A stretch of 58,430 bases of DNA from Bradyrhizobium neotropicale (GTDB lineage: Bacteria > Pseudomonadota > Alphaproteobacteria > Rhizobiales > Xanthobacteraceae), in contig NZ_LSEF01000093.1 in the NCBI RefSeq assembly GCF_001641695.1, forward strand, positions 1 to 58,430, read 5' to 3'. Shown here piece by piece: positions 27,838 through 35,454 of the stretch; position 1 is the first letter of the stretch, and each line of letters starts with the position of its first letter. The notes beneath the pieces were generated by a model. It made no database searches and was not told where the DNA came from. It saw only the letters and a program-made list of their open reading frames with translations. The position numbers were made by a program, and so were the translations under genes.

Positions 27838-28521
27838 TCAGACGTCCTCGGGATTGTCGACATAGACAAGCCCGGCTTTGGCCAGCGCCTCGCGCATGTT
27901 GTACATGTCGAGCCCGAGCTCGCCCGAGGCAAGGCGCGTGCGTTTGCCGCCCTCGTCCGCGTTGCGCTTCTTCGCCTTCTCGGCGACTTCAGCGGCGTAG
28001 CGCTTCGGCACCACCACCACGCCGTCGTCATCGGCCACGATGATGTCTCCAGGATCGACGTTGACCCCGGCACAGACCACGGGGACGTTGACCGAGCCGA
28101 GCGTCGCCTTGACGGTTCCCTTGGCGGAGACCGCGCGCGACCACACCGGAAACTTCATCTCGTGCAGCGCTTTGACGTCGCGGCAGCCGGCATCGATGAT
28201 CAGCCCCTGCACGCCGCGGGCCTGGAGCGAGGTCGCGAGCAGCTCACCGAACATGCCGTCGGTATTGTCCGTGGTGCAACCGACAACGAGAATGTCGCCC
28301 TTCCTGCACTGCTCGACCGCGACATGAATCATCCAGTTGTCGCCGGGCTGCGCCAGCACGGTGACGGCGGGACCGGCAATCGCCGCGCCCGGCCAGACCG
28401 GCCGCAAGTACGGCTTCATGAGGCCGACGCGGCCATAGGCCTCGTGCACGGTCGAGACGCCGTATTCCGCCATCCCGGCGGGATCGGCGCGCTTGATGTT
28501 GCGAACGACGACCGGCTTCAT
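27838..28521 (-). CDS. ligK: 4-carboxy-4-hydroxy-2-oxoadipate aldolase
   Basis: A 227-residue member of the RraA-like aldolase family. It cleaves 4-carboxy-4-hydroxy-2-oxoadipate to pyruvate and oxaloacetate, the last step of the protocatechuate 4,5-cleavage and gallate pathways. G-D-N-W-M-I-H-V-A near 62, D-A-G-C-R-D near 114 (the Arg-Asp pair used for pyruvate and metal) and D-P-G-D-I-I-V-A-D-D-D-G-V near 160 are the family markers. Its ATG overlaps the stop of the hydratase gene by 4 bases. Confidence 0.93.
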   Translation of the reverse strand: MKPVVVRNIKRADPAGMAEYGVSTVHEAYGRVGLMKPYLRPVWPGAAIAGPAVTVLAQPGDNWMIHVAVEQCRKGDILVVGCTTDNTDGMFGELLATSLQARGVQGLIIDAGCRDVKALHEMKFPVWSRAVSAKGTVKATLGSVNVPVVCAGVNVDPGDIIVADDDGVVVVPKRYAAEVAEKAKKRNADEGGKRTRLASGELGLDMYNMREALAKAGLVYVDNPEDV

Positions 28522-29231
28522 GCCAGGACCTCCTCGACCGTCGGGAACAGACGCTGATAGGCCTCGCCATAAGTCATGGGCACGCCGGTGTTGCGGCTGC
28601 CCTGGATGCCGCGGTTGAGCGCGACACGCTCGTAATAGCCCCAGAGATGCTTTTGCGCAGCGAGCACCTGGAACGCCTCGTACTTCTCCTTCCAGACCTC
28701 ATCGATCTTGAGGATCAGGTTCGGCTTGAAGTTGCACATCTCCGGCTGGTGCGGCTCGAACAGGAACACGGGGGGCGCGGAATATTTGTACTGCGCGCCG
28801 GGCTTGTGGCCCATCGCCTGCGCCACGACGCGGGTCTCCTGGGCGAAATGCGCCGCGTTCGGATGATCGAAATTGTAGGGGTCTTCCAGCGCGTGCGTCA
28901 GCACGAAGCTCGGATTGAGCTCGCGGTAGATGTCGACCATGCGGTCGAAATGCGCCTCGGTCAGCTTCAGCGGATAGTCGCCGCAGTCGAAGAACTCGAT
29001 CTCGGCGCCGAGCAGCTTAGCCGCCCGCTCCGCCTCGTCCTTGCGGCCGGCCTTCACCGACTCCAGCGTCGCGCCCTTCTCCTTCCAGGCGAACTGGCTT
29101 TCGCCGCGCTCGCCAAAGGACATGCAGACGATCTTCATACGAAAACCCTTCTTCGCATGCAGCGCGATGGCGCCGCCGGCACGCCAGACGAAGTCGCCCG
29201 GATGGGCGGTGATCACGAGACCTGTTTTCAT
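28518..29231 (-). CDS. galB: 4-oxalomesaconate hydratase, GalB type (PIG-L fold)
   Basis: A 237-residue protein of the PIG-L deacetylase-like superfamily. It matches GalB of Pseudomonas putida as I recall it: D-F-V-W-R-A-G-G-A-I-A-L near 15, S-F-G-E-R-G-E-S near 38, D-P-Y-N-F-D-H-P near 118 and F-E-P-H-Q-P-E near 157. It hydrates 4-oxalomesaconate to 4-carboxy-4-hydroxy-2-oxoadipate. The classic LigJ hydratase of sphingomonads is an unrelated amidohydrolase, so this operon uses the GalB route. It is coupled to the aldolase gene downstream. Confidence 0.9.
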   Translation of the reverse strand: MKTGLVITAHPGDFVWRAGGAIALHAKKGFRMKIVCMSFGERGESQFAWKEKGATLESVKAGRKDEAERAAKLLGAEIEFFDCGDYPLKLTEAHFDRMVDIYRELNPSFVLTHALEDPYNFDHPNAAHFAQETRVVAQAMGHKPGAQYKYSAPPVFLFEPHQPEMCNFKPNLILKIDEVWKEKYEAFQVLAAQKHLWGYYERVALNRGIQGSRNTGVPMTYGEAYQRLFPTVEEVLA

Positions 29232-29249
29232 GGGACGAACTCCCCTCTT

Positions 29250-29414
29250 TCATTCGTAAGCATCATAGGTTGCCGGCTTCATGCAGGGAGCAAGTCCGCA
29301 AGCCGCGGCGGCCACGGGTTCCTCTCCGTCGGCCGCCATGGCGATGAGCACCTGGATCCAGAGCTCCTTCCACCAGGCGCGGCCACGCGGCTTGTCGATC
29401 GCGAGCGCCGTCAT
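29250..29414 (-). pseudogene. Probable remnant with a DctA-like N-terminus (54 residues)
   Basis: A 54-residue ORF whose ATG overlaps the ligI stop as ATGA and that ends 18 bases before galB. Residues 8-25 (K-P-R-G-R-A-W-W-K-E-L-W-I-Q-V-L-I-A) look like the beginning of DctA-type dicarboxylate symporters, while the rest (A-A-D-G-E-E-P-V...) does not. It seems to be the start of a lost transporter gene joined to unrelated sequence. It may still be translated through coupling. An alternative is a genuine small protein. Confidence 0.45.
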
Positions 29415-30298
29415 GCGTCGAACCCGAACAGGCGCGCCGGATTACCGACCAGGATCTTCTCCTGGAATTCTGCCTCCGGCGCGAACAGCGGGATCAGGTC
29501 GACGAGGTCGCCGTCATTTGGCATCACCTTGACGTTCGGATGCGGCCAGTCGGTGCCCCAGATGACGCGATCCACCGCCGTCTCGACGATTTTGCGCGCG
29601 AAGGGCACGGCATCCGTAAAGGGCGGTCCGGCTGAGGACACCCGCTCCGAACCGCAGATCTTGACCCAGCATTTCTCGTCATGCTGCATCAGCTCGATCA
29701 GGATCTTGAACGGAAGCTGGTCGAGCCCGTCGGAAGCCTTCACCCGGCCCATGTGGTCGACGGCGTAGCTCAGCGGCAGCTTGGCCAGCATGTCCGCATA
29801 TTCGGGCAGATCGATTGCATCGAAATGCAGGTCGATGTGCCAGCCGAGCGGCGCGACCATCGCGATGACGCGGTCGAACACCCGCTTGTCGGGAACGCCG
29901 CCGAGATGGCGGACGAAATTGAAGCGGCAGCCGCGGAAGCCCCCCTCGTGCAGATCGCGCAGGCCCCGCTCGGTAATGGTGTCGTCGATATTGGCCACGG
30001 CGCGATAGGCGCCGTTGCTCTGTGCGATGGCATCGAGCGCGACCGTGTTGTCGGTGCCGTGAACGCTGGCATTGACGATGACGGCGCGCTCCACGCCAAG
30101 CTTGGCATGCAGCGCCCGGAAATCCTCGAGCGGCGCATCGGGCGGTGTGTAGGAACGGTCCGGCGCATAGGGGTATTTCGCCCCGGGCCCGAAGATGTGG
30201 CAATGCGCGTCGCAGGACAGCTTTGGCAGCTTGAACTTCGGCGAGCGCGTGTTCGGATCGGGCGGCGGAATGGTCGGCGTGTACTTCATCGTCATCAT
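29411..30298 (-). CDS. ligI: 2-pyrone-4,6-dicarboxylate hydrolase
   Basis: A 295-residue amidohydrolase that would open 2-pyrone-4,6-dicarboxylate to 4-oxalomesaconate. C-D-A-H-C-H-I-F-G-P-G carries the His-x-His pair, N-F-V-R-H near 125, D-L-H-F-D-A near 155, D-H-M-G-R near 185 and W-G-T-D-W-P-H-P-N the late Asp; all are LigI markers. Start codons at 30298, 30295 and 30289 are all possible; 30298 was taken because it overlaps the stop of a small upstream ORF by one base (TGATG). A LigAB-type dioxygenase and a LigC-type dehydrogenase, which would supply its substrate, are not in the window. Confidence 0.92.
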   Translation of the reverse strand: MMTMKYTPTIPPPDPNTRSPKFKLPKLSCDAHCHIFGPGAKYPYAPDRSYTPPDAPLEDFRALHAKLGVERAVIVNASVHGTDNTVALDAIAQSNGAYRAVANIDDTITERGLRDLHEGGFRGCRFNFVRHLGGVPDKRVFDRVIAMVAPLGWHIDLHFDAIDLPEYADMLAKLPLSYAVDHMGRVKASDGLDQLPFKILIELMQHDEKCWVKICGSERVSSAGPPFTDAVPFARKIVETAVDRVIWGTDWPHPNVKVMPNDGDLVDLIPLFAPEAEFQEKILVGNPARLFGFDA

Positions 30299-30393
30299 CA
30301 GGTGAATTTGAACAGCCGCGCCGGATTGTCGACCAGCAGCTTCTGCTGTCTGGCGATGCCGGACAATAGCTGCAAGCACTCCCGCCTGTTCAT
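30298..30393 (-). pseudogene. C-terminal remnant of an amidohydrolase gene
   Basis: A 31-residue ORF ending Q-Q-K-L-L-V-D-N-P-A-R-L-F-K-F-T. This parallels the last residues of LigI (E-K-I-L-V-G-N-P-A-R-L-F-G-F) immediately downstream. Upstream of it the match is lost. It is most simply the tail of a second, deleted LigI-family amidohydrolase gene. Its TGA overlaps the ligI ATG, so it may still drive coupled translation. Confidence 0.5.
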
Positions 30394-30465
30394 GTCATCA
30401 ACACCCACTCAAGTCGTCCGCTTGCGAGCGGAAACGCTACCCGCGCCTCCGCTCGACGGTTTCTT

Positions 30466-31176
30466 TCAAGTCTTGCTGCTTGCGACCGTGCGCCGTCGCG
30501 CGGGCGCCGTCTGATCGAGCGCCGGCGCCTGGAACGCGGCGACTGTGGCCTGCACGAGCTGCTCGATGGCACTGGCGGCATCGCTGCCGTCTGCCTCGCC
30601 GCGCGACAGGCGCGAGACGCGCTCCGGCGTCACCAGCGAGTAATAGAGTGCGCCGAGCAGGAAGTGGCTGCGCCAGACGATCTCGGTGCGCGGTATGTGC
30701 GGCAGGCTTTCGTGGATCGCGTCGATGAAGGCGTGGCTGGTGTCGTCGAAGGTCTGCGCGATGATCCGCCGCGCGACCTCGTTGCCTTCTGCCGACATCA
30801 CGGCACGCAGCCGCGTGAAACGCGCCCCGCCCCCGGCAAGGTCGCTACCCGAGGTGAAGGCCGGCACGACATAGGCCCGCACGATCGCTTCCAGCCGGTC
30901 CTGGAGATCGCGCACGCGCTTGGCGGCCGCGAGCAGCTCGGAACGGCGCAGATTCATCGGCCCGCAATGACGCCGGTAGATCTCCAGCAGCAGGCCGTCC
31001 TTGGTCTTGAAATGATAGGTCACGCTGCCGGGATTGGCCCCGGCGGCCTGCGCGATGTCGCGCACCGACACGGCGTTGAAGCCGTTGGTGGCGAACAGCT
31101 CCTCGGCCGCCGCGAGGATCGCCTCGCGCATGTTCGGCTTGCGGGCCGTTTCCTTGCTGGTGGGCTTGCGTACCAT
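30466..31176 (-). CDS. TetR-family regulator of the lower 4,5-cleavage operon
   Basis: A 236-residue regulator. The N-terminal helix-turn-helix is I-L-A-A-A-E-E-L-F-A-T-N-G-F-N-A-V-S, then I-A-Q-A-A-G-A-N-P-G-S-V-T-Y-H-F-K-T-K. Ligand-domain signatures are not assignable by eye. The ATG at 31176 gives a normal TetR start; a longer TTG/ATG reading upstream is rejected. It is the first gene of the minus-strand set with ligI, galB and ligK, and a perfect-arm palindrome sits 5 bases upstream of its start. Confidence 0.88.
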   Translation of the reverse strand: MVRKPTSKETARKPNMREAILAAAEELFATNGFNAVSVRDIAQAAGANPGSVTYHFKTKDGLLLEIYRRHCGPMNLRRSELLAAAKRVRDLQDRLEAIVRAYVVPAFTSGSDLAGGGARFTRLRAVMSAEGNEVARRIIAQTFDDTSHAFIDAIHESLPHIPRTEIVWRSHFLLGALYYSLVTPERVSRLSRGEADGSDAASAIEQLVQATVAAFQAPALDQTAPARRRTVASSKT

Positions 31177-31180
31177 GTGA

Positions 31181-31198
31181 TTTGTACTATCGTACAAA
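31181..31198. promoter_or_regulatory. TetR-type palindrome (copy 1)
   Basis: TTTGTACTATCGTACAAA has arms TTTGTAC and GTACAAA around TATC. It lies 5 bases upstream of the TetR ATG and in the gap to the divergent TctC-type gene at 31295. The same arms recur at 54887-54904. Confidence 0.7.
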
Positions 31199-31294
31199 AG
31201 ATCAGGTCTCGTCAACAAAAACCATGGGCAACGTCCGGGGCGGCTCGGAAAGACCGCCGCGGGGAAGCGAATGCCCTTACGGAGTGCTGGGAAA

Positions 31295-32272
31295 ATGCTG
31301 GGTTTGAACAAGAAGATCGGCGGTCTGCTGCTCGGTGCCGGGCTGCTGCTGGGAAGCGTCAGCGCGCAGGCGGAGAATTATCCGAGCAAGCCGGTCCACA
31401 TCCTCGTGCCCTACGCGGCCGGCGGCGCGGTCGACGTGCTCGCACGCACGCTCGGCCAGGCGCTCGCGAAGACCTGGGGCCAGCAGCCCGTGATCGACAA
31501 CCGTCCCGGCGCCGGCGGCATCGTCGCCTCGCAGGCGCTGACGCAAGCCGCCCCTGACGGATACACGCTGATCCTGGTCGCGAGCGGCCATCCGCTCAAC
31601 CAGTTCATCTATCCGAGCGTGCCCTACGACACGTTCAAGGACTTCACCGCGATCACCGAAGTGGCGTCCTCGCCGCTTGCGATCGTGGTGGCGAAGGACA
31701 GCCCGTACAAGACGCTCGGCGATCTCCTCGCCGCCGCCAGGAAAGAGCCGGACAAGCTCTCCTACGGCATGTCCGGCAACGGCACCTCGGCGCACCTCGC
31801 CGGCGAGCTCCTGAAATACATGTCCGGCACCAAGATCGTCGCGATCCCCTACAAGGGCGGCGCGCCGGCGCTGACCGCAGTGATCGCCGGCGAGATTCCG
31901 CTCAGCATCAATCCGCTCGCGGAAGCCATCGGCCAGCTCGAAGGCGGTCCGGTGCGCGCGCTCGCAGTGACCTCGGCGGAGCGCTCCAAGGCGCTGCCGG
32001 ACGTACCGACCGTCGCTGAGTCCGGTGTCCCCGGCTACGACGTGTCGGTCTGGTGGGGTGTTCTTGGCCCGGCAAAAATGCCGCCGGAGATCGTGGCGAA
32101 GCTGGAGGCCGATTTGAAGGCGGCGCTGCAGGATCCAAGCGTGCTGTCGACACTCGGCAAGATCGGCGCCGCCCCGGTCGGCTCCTCCGCCAAGGATTTT
32201 GACGCCTACATGCACACTGAAGCGACCAAGTGGGAGCCGGTGCTGAAGGCCGCCGACATCCGCGCGCAATGA
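31295..32272 (+). CDS. TctC/Bug-type tricarboxylate-like binding protein, orphan
   Basis: A 325-residue periplasmic protein. The signal peptide is residues 1-26 (M-L-G-L-N-K-K-I-G-G then a hydrophobic stretch, cleavage after A-Q-A). Bug-family marks are Y-P-S-K-P-V-H-I-L-V-P-Y-A-A-G-G near 28, N-R-P-G-A-G-G near 72, D-G-Y-T-L near 92 and V-P-T-V-A-E-S-G-V-P-G near 245. Typical ligands are carboxylates. TctA and TctB membrane genes are not in the window. An ATG at 31271 with GGGGAAG upstream is an alternative start. It is divergent from the TetR gene. Confidence 0.9.
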   Translation: MLGLNKKIGGLLLGAGLLLGSVSAQAENYPSKPVHILVPYAAGGAVDVLARTLGQALAKTWGQQPVIDNRPGAGGIVASQALTQAAPDGYTLILVASGHPLNQFIYPSVPYDTFKDFTAITEVASSPLAIVVAKDSPYKTLGDLLAAARKEPDKLSYGMSGNGTSAHLAGELLKYMSGTKIVAIPYKGGAPALTAVIAGEIPLSINPLAEAIGQLEGGPVRALAVTSAERSKALPDVPTVAESGVPGYDVSVWWGVLGPAKMPPEIVAKLEADLKAALQDPSVLSTLGKIGAAPVGSSAKDFDAYMHTEATKWEPVLKAADIRAQ

Positions 32273-33093
32273 GCCGAGCTCTTCACACAATGACCTTATC
32301 TCATCCGCGGCGCCTTGCAGGCGCAGTCCTCCTCGCACTCGCATTTGTCGGGCTGTTCGGCGCGACCGCCAGGGCCGATGAGGAAGCAAAAATCCTGGCG
32401 CCGAGCGGCACGTTGCGCGTCGGCATCTATCCGGGCAGCCCGACCTCGATGGTGACTGATGCCAGCGGAAAGCCGCACGGCCTGAGCTACGATCTCGGCG
32501 GCGAGCTGGCAAAGCGGCTCGGCGTTGCCGTCGATTACGTCAGGTTTCAGCGTGTGGCCGACATCGTCAGCGCGATCCATGACGGCCAGGTCGACTTCAC
32601 CGTGACCAACGCCACGCCGGCCCGCGCCAAGGAGGTCAGCTTCAGCCAGCCCGTGCTGGCGATCGAGCTCGGCTATCTCGTTCCAGCGAACTCGCCGATC
32701 GGCAAGGTCGAGGATATCGACCGGCCCGGCGTGAAGATCGGCGTCACCAAGGGCTCGACCTCCGAGCGAACGCTGCCTGCGAAATTCAGCAACGCAACCA
32801 TCGTCCCTGCCGAAAGCGTCAAGGTCGCGATTGCGATGTTCGGCCGCGGCGAGATCGATCTCTACGCCACCAACAAGCCGACGCTGTTCGAGATGTCCGA
32901 CCAGATGCCGGGCGCGCGGATTCTCGACGGCAATTGGGGCCTGGAGCACATGGCGATCGCGATCCCCAGGGGACGCGAGGATGCGCTTCCCGTGCTCAAC
33001 CGCTTCGTCGCAGAGGAGCAGTCATCCGGCGCGCTGGACACAATCCAGCAACAGGCCGGGTTACGCGGCGCGAGCAAGGCCAGGCGCGAATGA
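32269..33093 (+). CDS. Family 3 solute-binding protein
   Basis: A 274-residue periplasmic protein. The signal peptide spans about residues 8-36, ending A-T-A-R-A. Body marks: G-T-L-R-V-G-I-Y-P-G-S-P-T near 46, G-L-S-Y-D-L-G near 73, G-Q-V-D-F-T-V-T-N-A-T near 107 and G-V-K-I-G-V-T-K-G-S-T near 155. Its ATG at 32269 overlaps the stop of the TctC-type gene (ATGA); an ATG at 32290 also fits. No ABC permease is adjacent. Two coupled binding proteins of different classes with no membrane partner is unusual. Confidence 0.82.
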   Translation: MSRALHTMTLSHPRRLAGAVLLALAFVGLFGATARADEEAKILAPSGTLRVGIYPGSPTSMVTDASGKPHGLSYDLGGELAKRLGVAVDYVRFQRVADIVSAIHDGQVDFTVTNATPARAKEVSFSQPVLAIELGYLVPANSPIGKVEDIDRPGVKIGVTKGSTSERTLPAKFSNATIVPAESVKVAIAMFGRGEIDLYATNKPTLFEMSDQMPGARILDGNWGLEHMAIAIPRGREDALPVLNRFVAEEQSSGALDTIQQQAGLRGASKARRE

Positions 33094-33142
33094 GTTGCAC
33101 TCGCGCGATGCACCTGGTGCGCGGCGATCGCGCTGAACTTTG

Positions 33143-33241
33143 ATGCCGATTGCTGCAGATCAACGCATCGACATGGACAAAGCGTCATTTGTCTTTTCCA
33201 CCGTGCTGCGCGAGCAACAGCATGCCGGAGACGACGAATGA
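33143..33241 (+). CDS. Possible 32-residue coupled ORF before the PepSY gene
   Basis: ATG at 33143 opens a 32-residue ORF starting M-P-I-A-A-D-Q-R-I-D and ending H-A-G-D-D-E. Its TGA overlaps the ATG of the PepSY gene (ATGA). The ribosome binding site is weak. It may be a coupling leader or a decayed gene end. Not hydrophobic; no family recognised. Confidence 0.3.
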   Translation: MPIAADQRIDMDKASFVFSTVLREQQHAGDDE

Positions 33242-34161
33242 GCAAGCCCGCAATGTTGACACTCCATCGCTGGATCACGCTGGTCTTTGCCCTTCCCCTG
33301 CTCACGATCATCGCCACCGGCCTGATCCTGTCCTTTGAGCCGATGGTACAAGCCAGCAGCGTCGGCGGTTCGGCAATCGAGGCTGCGCGCCTCGTCGAAC
33401 TGGTGCAGCGGCACGATCCTGACGGCAAGGCGCGCGGCCTTTCGATCAACGCGGGCGCGCAGCGGGTGACGCTGCAAGGCGCCGGCGCCTCGGTGATCGA
33501 CCTCGCGACCGGCCAACCGGCGACCACCGGATCATCGCTCTCCGATATCTTCCTGTGGGCGCGCTTCACGCATGAGCGCCTGTTGGGTCAGGCCTGGCTG
33601 GTGACCACATCGACGATCGCCATGGTCGCAATCATGCTGCTCGGCATCCTCATGGGACTGCCACGCCTGCGCAACACGCTTTCCGGATGGCACAAGGGAA
33701 CGGCATGGTTCACGCTGCCACTGATCCTCTTGAGCCCGCTGACCGGCCTGTGCATGGCGTTCGGCCTGACCTTTCAGGTCGGGCCTGCTCCCGCGGGCGG
33801 CGGACGTACAGTCACCCTGCCCGACGCCGTTCGCATGGTCGCCGCCTCTCACGAACTGTCGCATGTGATTTCCATCGGCGCGCGCGGCGGACGCATGATG
33901 GCGCGCATCTATGAGGACGGCGAGCTGCGCGCCTATGCGATCGGGCCGGCCGGTGTCACGGCGCTTCCCCGCAACTGGCCTCGCCTGATCCATGAGGGAA
34001 ACTGGTCGGCCATGATCGCGTCGCCCTTGAACGTCGTGATCTCGATCGCGCTTCTGACGCTGCTGTCGACCGGCCTCGTGATCTGGGCGCGGCGAAAACT
34101 GCGCAAACCGCGATCGCGCCGCAGCGGACAAGCCGGCGCGGCCGTCGCGCCAGCCGCCTAG
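33238..34161 (+). CDS. PepSY-associated membrane protein
   Basis: A 307-residue membrane protein. Helices near 10-30, 117-138, 155-178 and 255-278. The start L-T-L-H-R-W-I-T-L, then F-T-H-E-R-L-L-G near 112, G-W-H-K-G-T near 148 and I-H-E-G-N-W near 249 follow the PepSY-TM pattern, in which such proteins are linked to iron-siderophore uptake and ferric reduction. No TonB receptor or siderophore gene is nearby, so the role is inferred only from family. Confidence 0.82.
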   Translation: MSKPAMLTLHRWITLVFALPLLTIIATGLILSFEPMVQASSVGGSAIEAARLVELVQRHDPDGKARGLSINAGAQRVTLQGAGASVIDLATGQPATTGSSLSDIFLWARFTHERLLGQAWLVTTSTIAMVAIMLLGILMGLPRLRNTLSGWHKGTAWFTLPLILLSPLTGLCMAFGLTFQVGPAPAGGGRTVTLPDAVRMVAASHELSHVISIGARGGRMMARIYEDGELRAYAIGPAGVTALPRNWPRLIHEGNWSAMIASPLNVVISIALLTLLSTGLVIWARRKLRKPRSRRSGQAGAAVAPAA

Positions 34162-34182
34162 TCGGGCCGAGGCCCGCCGCAT

Positions 34183-35328
34183 TCAATTGTGCGCGTGCGC
34201 CCGCATCTCCTCCTCCGGCGCAACGGCGGGGCGCAGGAATTCATTGTCGTCACCGCCCGACGGGATCAGGATCGCACGCTCGCGCGGCAGGGCTTCCGGC
34301 ATCTCGTCGCGAATGAAGGCGATGAGCTTCTCCCTCATCTCGCAGCGCAGGTCCCAGGATTGCGGCGCGTTTCTGGCGCTGACGAGCGCCCGCAGCTCGA
34401 TGGTGCGCGAATCTGCATCGATCACCTGAAGATTGACCACCGCGCCATCCCATAGCCTGGAGCCCTTCACCGCCTCCTCGAGCCAGCGCCGGATGCGCGT
34501 CACGTCGGCGCGGTAATCGACATGCAGCGCGATCACGCCGATCAGGGACGCGGTGTCGCGCGTCCAGTTCTGGAATGGCTTTTCGATGAAGTAGGACAGC
34601 GGCACCACCATACGGCGCCAGTCCCAGAGCCGGATCACGACATAGGTCGAGGCGATGTCCTCGACCCAACCCCACTCGTTCTCGATGATCACGGCATCCT
34701 CGATCCGGATCGGCTGGGTGATCGCGATCTGCACGCCGGCGATCAAATTGCTGAGCAATGGTCGTGCGGCAAGACCAACGATGATGCCGGCGGCGCCGGC
34801 GGAGGCGAACAGGCTGACACCGTACTGTTTCACAGAGTCGAACGTCATCAGAGCGGTGGACACCGTGATGATAATGATGATCGTATCGGTCACGCGCTTG
34901 AACACGCGAACTTGCGTGACGTGCTTGCGGGCGATGAAGTTCTCGGTAACATCGCGAAAATTCTGGAGATAGCGCGCCGCGCTCATGTCGACGACCCTGA
35001 TCGAGATCCATCCGATCAGGGCAATGAAGGCGACGACAAACATGCGCGCCAGCGGCGTGCGGATCGAATCGTCGAGCGGTGCGAGCGGCAGGACCAGCGC
35101 CACTGCGGCAAGACACAGCGCCATGCGGGCTGGCCCGGCCGTACGCTCGACGAACACGTGCATGAGTGGGAAGCGGACCCCGAACGTGCGGTTGAGGAGC
35201 CACACCGCGACCCGATAGGCAGACAGGGCCAGCAGGGTCGCACCGACGATCAGTCCGAGACCGATGATCCATGAGGGTACCCAGCCAAGCATCTTCTCGA
35301 TGTCAGCCATCAAAACCTGCCGATTCAT
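34183..35328 (-). CDS. MscS-type mechanosensitive ion channel
   Basis: A 381-residue membrane protein. Helices near 20-42, 68-90, 95-115 and 150-175. The pore-helix and following beta domain are recognised in A-G-A-A-G-I-I-V-G-L-A-A-R-P-L-L-S-N-L-I-A-G near 180-200 and P-I-R-I-E-D-A-V-I-I near 212. The cytoplasmic MscS C-terminal domain follows. It would open on hypo-osmotic shock. ATG at 35328 has GGGGACAGGG immediately upstream; ATG at 35310 is an alternative. The gene is divergent from the DUF763 gene at 35455. Confidence 0.9.
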   Translation of the reverse strand: MNRQVLMADIEKMLGWVPSWIIGLGLIVGATLLALSAYRVAVWLLNRTFGVRFPLMHVFVERTAGPARMALCLAAVALVLPLAPLDDSIRTPLARMFVVAFIALIGWISIRVVDMSAARYLQNFRDVTENFIARKHVTQVRVFKRVTDTIIIIITVSTALMTFDSVKQYGVSLFASAGAAGIIVGLAARPLLSNLIAGVQIAITQPIRIEDAVIIENEWGWVEDIASTYVVIRLWDWRRMVVPLSYFIEKPFQNWTRDTASLIGVIALHVDYRADVTRIRRWLEEAVKGSRLWDGAVVNLQVIDADSRTIELRALVSARNAPQSWDLRCEMREKLIAFIRDEMPEALPRERAILIPSGGDDNEFLRPAVAPEEEMRAHAHN

Positions 35329-35454
35329 CCCTGTCCCCGCATTGCCATTCGCACTTGCGCTCAACGCGTTCCCGCCGGCTTCGCTCCCCCGCCCTGTGCA
35401 ATGCAGTATTCCCTCGGTGCAACCGTCGCCGAACTGCGCTACTTTGAAGCAATC

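Noticed and set aside
29411..30379. Longer ligI starting at 30379
   Set aside because: It would read through the amidohydrolase-tail remnant in another frame and lacks family similarity before M-K-Y-T-P.
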